Source of the DNA: Prevotellaceae bacterium UBA711
GTDB taxonomy: Bacteria > Bacteroidota > Bacteroidia > Bacteroidales > Bacteroidaceae
Direction of reading: 5' to 3'
Assembly: GCA_002297545.1 (NCBI GenBank)
Contig: DBLZ01000084.1
Location: 1-5,465, forward strand
Length of the DNA stretch: 5,465 nt
In this document: positions 1 through 4,744 of the stretch, piece by piece
How the letters are laid out: the number at the start of each line of letters is the position of its first letter
Position numbering within the stretch: position 1 is the first letter of the stretch
Translations under genes and position numbers: made by a program
The notes under the pieces: generated by a model
What the model was told of the DNA's origin: nothing
Seen by the model: only the letters and a program-made list of their open reading frames with translations
The model's database searches: none

Positions 1-119
1 AAGGCATGCTCAGAGTTCTGCTCACCGGATACAGCGACGAAGCAAGCGCACGTGCACACGCCACTGTCGTAAGAGCCACTGACAAGCTCTACTCCGGCTC
101 GTGGATCAAGAAGTTCTGA
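1..119 (+). CDS. 3' end of an unidentified protein-coding gene (partial)
   Basis: An open frame enters from the left edge (first full codon at position 3) and ends at a TGA at 117-119. It gives about 38 residues, beginning GMLRVLLTGYSDEASARAHA and ending SGSWIKKF. The other two + frames hit stops earlier, and the codon choice (ACC, GGA, TAC, AGC, GAC) resembles the genes downstream. It lies 31 nt before the FHA gene on the same strand, so it may be the preceding gene of the same operon. The stretch VLLTGYSDEA faintly recalls the end of strand 4 in response-regulator receiver domains, but this is far too little to assign a family. I do not recognise the protein. Confidence 0.5.
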   Translation, partial: GMLRVLLTGYSDEASARAHATVVRATDKLYSGSWIKKF

Positions 120-128
120 CACATCCGT

Positions 129-150
129 CCCCCCCTAAACCCGTTTAAAC
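129..150. repeat. C7 run and AT-rich inverted repeat abutting the FHA start codon
   Basis: The short gap before the FHA gene holds a run of seven C (129-135), then the inverted repeat TAAAC-CC-GTTTA (136-147). The latter runs into the perfect 8-bp palindrome GTTTAAAC (143-150), which directly touches the ATG at 151. No TAnnTTTG promoter box is visible here. It could be a small operator, a translation-initiation structure or chance; the arms are only 5 bp. Confidence 0.3.
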
Positions 151-690
151 ATGAAACGCGTACGTTGCCCCAAGTGTGACAACTACATCACATTTGACGA
201 AACCAAGTACCAGCCAGGACAACAACTGGTATTCCAGTGCCCGGAGTGCTCCAAACAGTTCGGCATACGCCTGGGCACCAGCAAGGTACGCGACACTCGC
301 AAGAACGAGACTATAGACGAAGAAGCCAACAAAGATCAATGCGGCAGCATTGTGGTGGTGGAGAACGTCTTTCATTACAAGCAGGTGTTGCCTTTGACCA
401 TGGGCGACAACGTGCTGGGACGATATGTCAAGGGCACAGACATAAACCTCCCCATAGAGACGGTGGATCCAAGCGTGGACACCAAGCACTGCATCATCCG
501 GGTTCAGCGCAACAAGCGAGGCAAATTGCAGTACATCCTGAGGGATGCCCCGTCCAACACAGGTACATTCTACATGAACGACATATTGCGCGACAACGAA
601 AAGGTGAGCCTCTCCGACGGAGACATCATCACCATAGGCGCCACCACACTCATCTTGCGCACAGCAAAGACAGGTGAAGAAGAAAAGTAG
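151..690 (+). CDS. Zinc-ribbon and FHA domain protein
   Basis: A 179-residue soluble protein with no signal peptide or membrane segment. Residues 1-40 form a zinc ribbon with paired knuckles CPKC (C6, C9) and CPEC (C30, C33), like the short N-terminal MJ0042-type ribbons. A polar linker, residues 41-65, follows. Residues 66-172 fit a forkhead-associated (FHA) fold: the G90-R91 pair, H113 in the DTKHCII strand, the SNTGTF loop at 135-140, N143, and the closing LSDGDIITIG at 154-164. FHA domains are phosphothreonine-binding adaptor modules, so a signalling or scaffolding role in the cytoplasm is likely, with the partner unknown. The usual Ser of the SxxH motif appears to be D110 and the NG before TF is displaced, so phosphopeptide binding may be altered. 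The gene ends 58 nt before lrgA on the same strand. Domain assignment is strong; function is inference. Confidence 0.87.
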   Translation: MKRVRCPKCDNYITFDETKYQPGQQLVFQCPECSKQFGIRLGTSKVRDTRKNETIDEEANKDQCGSIVVVENVFHYKQVLPLTMGDNVLGRYVKGTDINLPIETVDPSVDTKHCIIRVQRNKRGKLQYILRDAPSNTGTFYMNDILRDNEKVSLSDGDIITIGATTLILRTAKTGEEEK

Positions 691-748
691 GAGTAACCAA
701 GCCTATGGCGAAAGGTTGCCCTCCTTGTTTTTTGAATGCATTCAGATC

Positions 749-1129
749 ATGCGCTACGTTTTCCAATTACTCATCATCATCTGCTTCTCGTTTGCAGGCG
801 AAATTCTCCACAGCACCCTCCCACTGCCACTGCCAGCCAGTATATACGGCATCATCCTGCTGTATGCTGCACTGGAGTTGAAGCTCGTAAAAGTACATCA
901 GATACGTGAGGTGAGCACCACCCTTATAATGGCCATGCCAGTCATGTTTGTTCCGCCGGCAGTAGGTCTGCTGAAGACATGGAAAAACATACAGGATACA
1001 TGGTCACAATACCTGCTGATAACCGTCCTCAGCACCTTCGTAGTCATAGCCGCGGCAGGATGGATGACACAGGGTGTAATCAGGTGGAAAGAGAAATCAC
1101 ACACAAAATCGCAAGACAATGGCAACTGA
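749..1129 (+). CDS. lrgA: LrgA/CidA family holin-like membrane protein
   Basis: The product is a 126-residue integral membrane protein with four predicted hydrophobic segments (roughly residues 4-20, 28-46, 57-76 and 88-108) and a basic, polar C-terminal tail. Family signatures are LPLPLPASIYGIILLYAALE (residues 24-43), matching the LxLPxPGSxxGxxLLF motif with Ala for Gly, and MFVPPAVGLL (66-75), matching FVPAGVG. An upstream in-frame ATG at 674 would add 25 polar residues and overlap the FHA gene. I prefer 749 because MRYVFQLLIIICFSF starts directly with the first membrane segment, as in the family. No Shine-Dalgarno is seen. LrgA works with LrgB in the cytoplasmic membrane. The pair was first described as an antiholin-like modulator of murein hydrolase activity in Staphylococcus, and related pairs in Bacillus and Streptococcus mutans take up pyruvate. 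Which role applies here cannot be told. Confidence 0.92.
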   Translation: MRYVFQLLIIICFSFAGEILHSTLPLPLPASIYGIILLYAALELKLVKVHQIREVSTTLIMAMPVMFVPPAVGLLKTWKNIQDTWSQYLLITVLSTFVVIAAAGWMTQGVIRWKEKSHTKSQDNGN

Positions 1130-1814
1130 ATTTTTGACCGACTCCGTATATATGGCAGTGCTTCTGACCATAGGAACCTACGGCATAGGCACTTGGCTCA
1201 GGAAGAAAACGGGCTGGACACTGATGAATCCCCTGTTGGTGTCCATTGTCCTGACCATAGCGTTTCTATACATCACCGACATACCGTACGAGTCCTATTC
1301 CCGAGGAACAGACATCATCAAATACATGCTCACACCGGCAACCATCTGCCTGGCAGTTCCGCTATACGAACAAATAGACCAACTGAAGCGCAACGTCCAT
1401 GCCGTCACCATGGGCATTGCCGCCGGTGTACTGGCCAGCATGCTGTCCATCTTAGCTTTGGTAGTCATCATGGGATTGGGACACGTCTCCTACGTCACCC
1501 TTCTGCCCAAGTCCATCACCACGGCCATAGGCATGGACCTATCCAACGAATTGGGAGGCAATGTGCCTATCACTATCATAACCATTGTGATAACCGGCAT
1601 CACGGGTAACATCTTCGCTGAAAGGTTTCTGAAACTGATACGTGTCAACCATCCCATAGCCAAAGGAATAGCCATCGGGGCGGCCTCACACGTCATAGGC
1701 ACCTCCAAGGCAATGGAAATGGGGCAGACCGAAGGAGCCATGAGCTCCCTCTCGATCGTAACCAGCGGCATACTCACAGTGATCACAGCATCAGTCTTTG
1801 CCTCTCTGGCATAG
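1119..1814 (+). CDS. lrgB: LrgB family membrane protein
   Basis: A 231-residue, very hydrophobic protein of the normal length for LrgB (about 230). Family blocks are clear: NPLLVSIVLTI (37-47), MLTPATICLAVPLYEQ (70-85), LPKSITTAIGMDLSNELGG (129-147), VITGITGN (157-164), and AIGAASHVIGTSKAMEMGQ (185-203) followed by EGAMSSLSI. The last two blocks are the most conserved in the family, which includes the plant plastid glycolate/glycerate transporter PLGG1. A transport role for small carboxylates such as pyruvate or glycolate is therefore plausible; the cell-lysis role is the older view. The ATG overlaps the last 11 nt of lrgA in another frame, a typical arrangement for translational coupling of two subunits. 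Nothing is missing or broken. Confidence 0.95.
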   Translation: MATEFLTDSVYMAVLLTIGTYGIGTWLRKKTGWTLMNPLLVSIVLTIAFLYITDIPYESYSRGTDIIKYMLTPATICLAVPLYEQIDQLKRNVHAVTMGIAAGVLASMLSILALVVIMGLGHVSYVTLLPKSITTAIGMDLSNELGGNVPITIITIVITGITGNIFAERFLKLIRVNHPIAKGIAIGAASHVIGTSKAMEMGQTEGAMSSLSIVTSGILTVITASVFASLA

Positions 1815-1879
1815 GCTCAGGCGATGTTCTCAGGCTCCGGATCCGGAAAATTCCTGTCACCGTGCCCCACTCTCTCCGT

Positions 1880-1916
1880 CCAGGGACAAACGGTCCGCTC
1901 GTCCTTGTCCTCCTGG
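1880..1916. terminator. Possible stem-loop in the lrgB/Nudix convergent spacer
   Basis: CCAGG+GACAA (1880-1889) can pair with TTGTC (1905-1909) and CCTGG (1912-1916), giving a 10-bp stem with a 2-nt bulge and a 15-nt loop. It begins 66 nt after the lrgB stop and is followed on the + strand by a pyrimidine-rich stretch but no real T run. It could end lrgAB transcripts, or serve both converging operons. The large loop keeps confidence low. The TTGTCC core also recurs at 1927-1932 and 1937-1942. Confidence 0.3.
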
Positions 1917-1962
1917 TCTCCTTTCCTTGTCCAGTATTGTCCCATAGCAACAACTATGTTTA

Positions 1963-1985
1963 TGCCCAGACGGTGACGTCTGGCA
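1963..1985 (-). terminator. Stem-loop just after the Nudix gene, candidate terminator
   Basis: CCAGACG (1966-1972), loop GTGA, and CGTCTGG (1977-1983) form a perfect 7-bp stem. Allowing a single bulged C it extends to 9 pairs spanning 1963-1985. It starts 2 nt beyond the Nudix stop codon (1988-1990) in the direction of transcription. No U-rich tract follows on either strand, so it may be a 3'-end stabilising hairpin rather than a classical intrinsic terminator. A second weaker hairpin, CATAG-(6 nt)-CTATG at 1943-1958, lies next to it. Confidence 0.42.
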
Positions 1986-1987
1986 GT

Positions 1988-2536
1988 CTACTTTCTCTCG
2001 TAAAAATACTTCCACAGCGGAGCCGCCATCAGCGCCTGCATCAGTTCGCCACGCTGCAACATCTCCAACACCTGCTCCTGCGGCATCACATGATATGTCA
2101 GTTCCTCTGTGGCATCGAGATGCTGCTCGGCAATACGCTCCACTCCCACTGCCAGGAACGTATGGGCCATGTTGGTGTGGTTGGACGGATTGGCACATAT
2201 GTTCATATATTCCGTCCATTCGCCTCCGCCAAAACCGGTTTCCTCCAACAGTTCGCGCTGCGCGGACTGCAACGGTGTCTCGCCTTCCTCCATCACTCCT
2301 GCGCACAACTCATACTCTGTCACGCCCAAGGCATGGCGGTATTGTCTCACCATCACCATGTCTCCATCCTTTGTAATGGCTATGACGTTGACCCAGTCAG
2401 GGAACTCCAGCACCCAGTACTCCGGATTTATACGCCCATCGGGCAACTGCACCACGTCCCTGCGTGCCGTCATCCACGGCCTGCGGGATATGTACTCGCT
2501 TTCCAAAACCTTCCACTTGTTCTCGCGTTTCATCAT
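1988..2536 (-). CDS. Nudix hydrolase, ADP-ribose pyrophosphatase-like
   Basis: A 182-residue cytoplasmic protein. The Nudix box matches the consensus GX5EX7REUXEEXGU exactly: G80, E86, R94-E95-L96, E98-E99, G101-F102, which supplies the Mg-binding glutamates. The flanking parts (VNVIAITKDGDMVMVRQYRH at 49-68, then YELCAGVMEEGE) resemble the ADP-ribose/NDP-sugar pyrophosphatase branch, which splits nucleoside diphosphates linked to another group. The segment ANPSNHTNMAHTFLAVG (115-131) follows the box where substrate contacts usually lie; the exact substrate cannot be read from it. Two adjacent ATG codons (2536 and 2533) are both possible starts, and neither has a Shine-Dalgarno. It is the last gene of the kinase-ispE-Nudix row, 71 nt after ispE. 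The link to isoprenoid synthesis is positional only. Confidence 0.92.
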   Translation of the reverse strand: MMKRENKWKVLESEYISRRPWMTARRDVVQLPDGRINPEYWVLEFPDWVNVIAITKDGDMVMVRQYRHALGVTEYELCAGVMEEGETPLQSAQRELLEETGFGGGEWTEYMNICANPSNHTNMAHTFLAVGVERIAEQHLDATEELTYHVMPQEQVLEMLQRGELMQALMAAPLWKYFYERK

Positions 2537-2590
2537 GACATATTATTTTGTTTGCCAGGTGACGACAACCGAACATCGCCATCCGTATCG

Positions 2591-2598
2591 TATCTTTG
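2591..2598 (+). promoter_or_regulatory. TAnnTTTG box pointing antisense into ispE
   Basis: TATCTTTG is a perfect match to the Bacteroides -7 consensus TAnnTTTG, on the + strand in the gap between the Nudix gene and ispE. A TTTG at 2551-2554 is too far away (36 nt) to be its -33 element. If active it would make an RNA antisense to the 3' end of ispE. It may be chance, since an 8-mer with two free positions is not rare. Confidence 0.22.
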
Positions 2599-2607
2599 CT
2601 ACATTGA

Positions 2608-3498
2608 TCACAGGCGGCACTGCCACTGGAAACAGTCGGCAAAAACATCGCCGAGTATGGGCTTTTGGCGGAAGAAACCGTACACTGTGCTGCCACTGCC
2701 ACTCATGGCCGCATAGGAAGCACCCAGCATGTACAGCTGTTCGCAAATGCCGCTTACCACGGGATGCGCCGGGAATACGCTTTCCTCAAAACCGTTCTTC
2801 ATGCGGCCGCGCCATGTCCTTATAGGCTGAGCCAAAACATCTGTCAGACGCACGTCCGAAGGCCTTGGCGTGACACAAGCATACGCTTCCCTTGTTGAGA
2901 TGAAATCATCTGGCTTGACCAGCACCAGCCAATAACCTTCCAGAGCGGAAGGCATGTCCAGTTCTATCATCGGGGGCAAGGTGGTTCCCGCCGGAGGCAA
3001 GGCAAAATAGCGTTTTCTCACCATCGGCACATCCAAGGACGTAAATACGTCTCCCTTGCCCTCAGCATACACCGGTCTGTTGGAAATGAACAACGGACAA
3101 TCTGCTCCCAAGCGCCCCACACGCAAGGCCATCTGTCTGTCGGTGAGGCCAAGGCCGAACAGGTCGTTCAACCCCTTCATCATGAATGCGGCATCCGTAC
3201 TGCCTCCACCCAAACCGGCCCCGGACGGGATACGCTTTGTCAGACGTATGGCCACCGGGGGCACATCAATGTCCTCGGCACGCAACATGTCCAGGACACG
3301 CACCACCAGGTTGTCACCGGCCGAGCAGTCCAACTGCTGCCCATCTACGGTAAACATATCCTCGGCAGCAGGAGTCAGTTCCAGACAATCGGCCAAAGGA
3401 ATGGGCAGGAACACGGTCTCTATGTCGTGGTATCCGTCACTTCGTCTCCTCACGATATTGAGGCCAAGATTTATCTTGCAATTAGGATACAGTATCAT
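2608..3498 (-). CDS. ispE: 4-diphosphocytidyl-2-C-methyl-D-erythritol kinase
   Basis: IspE is the GHMP-family kinase that phosphorylates the 2-hydroxyl of CDP-methylerythritol with ATP, the fourth step of the MEP route to isoprenoids, in the cytoplasm. All marks are present in this 296-residue form: NCKINLGLNI with the conserved K8, the ATP-binding glycine loop PSGAGLGGGSTDAA (91-104), the catalytic Asp in GADCPLF (D133), and the C-terminal SGSGSTVYGFF (266-276). I chose the ATG at 3498 because the family starts just before the PxxKINL motif. In-frame ATGs at 3510 and 3528 would add 4 or 10 residues. Even the short form overlaps the end of the lipid kinase gene by 17 nt, suggesting coupled translation. 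It is somewhat longer than the E. coli enzyme (283). About 25 extra residues lie between GKGDVFT and YWLVLVKP, at roughly 2935-3039. Confidence 0.95.
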   Translation of the reverse strand: MILYPNCKINLGLNIVRRRSDGYHDIETVFLPIPLADCLELTPAAEDMFTVDGQQLDCSAGDNLVVRVLDMLRAEDIDVPPVAIRLTKRIPSGAGLGGGSTDAAFMMKGLNDLFGLGLTDRQMALRVGRLGADCPLFISNRPVYAEGKGDVFTSLDVPMVRKRYFALPPAGTTLPPMIELDMPSALEGYWLVLVKPDDFISTREAYACVTPRPSDVRLTDVLAQPIRTWRGRMKNGFEESVFPAHPVVSGICEQLYMLGASYAAMSGSGSTVYGFFRQKPILGDVFADCFQWQCRL

Positions 3499-4555
3499 TG
3501 TCTGTGTCATTTGGCTTGTTGCCGCCATCTCTACGGCGCAACCTGCTTATCAAGTCATTGTTTATGCGATATATCTTCTTCGGAGTCTGGCGGAACGGCG
3601 CACTCACTTCGTTATAGAGGTCCGAGAACATCTTCAGCAGCGGTGGCTGCCATTCACCCTTGTTGAGGTTCACCACCATGCGTATGCCACAGTGCACCAG
3701 CGACACCTGCACGTTGGCCGTCTCCTCCCTGGGATCGCCGTCGATATGTATTACACCCGGCGTAGTCCGCCTGATGACAAGCCCTTTGCAGCGGAACGTT
3801 TTGATTCGCGAGTTATTGCCTATCGTCCTATGCACCAGTTGAAAAGCTATCTGCGGTGCTTCGAAAACCGTGAACGGTTCCATTATGGTGACATCCAGCA
3901 ACCCATCCGACATGGAAGCATGCGGTGCTATGTAGAAGTCGTTGCCATACTGCGAAGCATTGGCACAGGTGATGAGAAAAGCCGTGTAGGTATGCCTCTC
4001 TCCCTCCTCTTCTCCAAGCAATTCCAGCTCATAGGTCTCGGGCTCGTACTTCAATCCCTCCAGCAGAGCGTTCTCCACATACGAAAGGAGACCACGCCGG
4101 CCCGACTTATTGAACTTGTCGGACAGGAACGCATCAAACCCGACCCCGGCCGTGCAGAAGAACGGATTGCCATTGATCAGCCCATAGTCCAGATTGTGGA
4201 TGTTGCATTCCGAGATTACCTGCAAGGCGCCCTCGGGATTCATGGGCAAGCTCAGATGCCTGGCCAGTCCGTTGCCACTGCCGCAGGGGACTATGCCCAA
4301 AGCCACACCGGAATGCACCAACTCACGGGCTATCTCGTTGACAGTGCCATCGCCTCCCACTGCCACGGCAATGTCCACCTTTTCCTCCACAGCCTTGCGG
4401 GCAATCTCAGCCGCGTGGCCGGCATACTCCGTATATATCACCTCTGTTGCGAACCTCTCCTCAGGAAAAAACTCTGGTATCTTTCTGACAACACCAGACT
4501 TGCCGCCGGTGCCCGAAATGGGGTTCACAATGAACCATATTCTGTATCTGTCCAT
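3482..4555 (-). CDS. Diacylglycerol/sphingosine kinase superfamily lipid kinase
   Basis: A 357-residue protein with the DAGK catalytic fold. Motifs in order: NPISG (11-15), the nucleotide-binding GGDGTVNE (67-74), PCGSGNGLAR (90-99, the PxGTGNDxAR motif), a core loop around TAGVGFDA (135-142), DGLLDV (217-222) and IHIDGD (269-274). It transfers phosphate from ATP to a lipid hydroxyl at the inner membrane face and has no membrane span. Family members use diacylglycerol, sphingoid bases or related lipids, and motifs alone do not decide. The head-to-head gene is serine palmitoyltransferase, and a Porphyromonas gingivalis relative is reported to phosphorylate dihydrosphingosine, so a sphingoid-base substrate is a fair inference. 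Residues 300-357 form a C-terminal extension beyond the core, basic around 325-342 (KKIYR, RLRRR) and then polar; it could touch the membrane. It is first in the - strand operon, and its end overlaps ispE. Confidence 0.9.
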   Translation of the reverse strand: MDRYRIWFIVNPISGTGGKSGVVRKIPEFFPEERFATEVIYTEYAGHAAEIARKAVEEKVDIAVAVGGDGTVNEIARELVHSGVALGIVPCGSGNGLARHLSLPMNPEGALQVISECNIHNLDYGLINGNPFFCTAGVGFDAFLSDKFNKSGRRGLLSYVENALLEGLKYEPETYELELLGEEEGERHTYTAFLITCANASQYGNDFYIAPHASMSDGLLDVTIMEPFTVFEAPQIAFQLVHRTIGNNSRIKTFRCKGLVIRRTTPGVIHIDGDPREETANVQVSLVHCGIRMVVNLNKGEWQPPLLKMFSDLYNEVSAPFRQTPKKIYRINNDLISRLRRRDGGNKPNDTDNDTVS

Positions 4556-4574
4556 CTAACATGCTATTACGATG

Positions 4575-4582
4575 CAAAGTTA
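4575..4582 (-). promoter_or_regulatory. Candidate -7 box of the lipid kinase-ispE-Nudix operon
   Basis: Read on the - strand the sequence is TAACTTTG, a perfect TAnnTTTG box. It ends 19 nt before the kinase ATG, which would leave a leader of only about 15 nt. No convincing TTTG -33 element is found at the usual 19-21 nt spacing. The box overlaps a direct repeat of ATGCAAA (+ strand, 4572-4578 and 4582-4588), spaced exactly 10 bp, which could bind a regulator on one face of the helix. Confidence 0.5.
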
Positions 4583-4687
4583 TGCAAAAGACCGTAATAT
4601 CCTTTGATGTAAACTACCACAGGGCTTTTAATTGCACACAAAGGAAGATTTCATGCAGCATTATGTACTTTATTCGAAGAAAAAGCG

Positions 4688-4695
4688 TACCTTTG
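4688..4695 (+). promoter_or_regulatory. Candidate -7 box of the spt promoter
   Basis: TACCTTTG matches the Bacteroides -7 consensus TAnnTTTG perfectly and lies 49 nt before the spt ATG, giving an expected leader of about 45 nt. The preceding 30 nt are AT-rich, but no clear TTTG -33 element is seen at the normal distance, which is common for promoters in this group. Confidence 0.58.
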
Positions 4696-4708
4696 CACGG
4701 AGATAACC

Positions 4709-4720
4709 ATATCGAGATAT
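4709..4720. repeat. ATATC-GA-GATAT inverted repeat in the spt leader
   Basis: A perfect 5-bp inverted repeat with a 2-nt centre lies 13 nt after the -7 box, within the predicted untranslated leader of spt. It could be a small operator that blocks early transcription, but the arms are short and AT-rich, so chance is a real possibility. Confidence 0.25.
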
Positions 4721-4744
4721 AATAACACTTAGACAACTGACAAT

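Noticed and set aside
3..119. Response-regulator receiver domain at the left edge, from VLLTGYSDEA
   Set aside because: Only one short strand-like match, with a C-terminal tail that does not follow receiver topology. Left as unidentified.
674..748. Upstream in-frame ATG that would extend LrgA by 25 residues
   Set aside because: The added residues are polar, overlap the FHA gene and are not expected before the first membrane segment of LrgA. The start at 749 fits the family better, though 674 is not excluded.
1988..2536. Idea that the Nudix protein next to ispE is an isopentenyl diphosphate isomerase (type 1, also a Nudix fold)
   Set aside because: It has the full hydrolase-type Nudix box and flanks of the ADP-ribose pyrophosphatase kind, without the isomerase features I would expect. 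Proximity to ispE alone is not enough.
1862..2825. Long + strand frames opposite the Nudix gene and the ispE end
   Set aside because: They overlap clear genes on the - strand, encode low-complexity His/Pro/Ser-rich products and have no family features.
3056..4597. A 513-residue open frame on the + strand opposite ispE and the lipid kinase
   Set aside because: The opposite strand carries two complete enzymes with all family motifs across the same bases. The + frame shows no recognisable domain and has a composition typical of an antisense shadow (rich in His, Arg, Ser, Pro).
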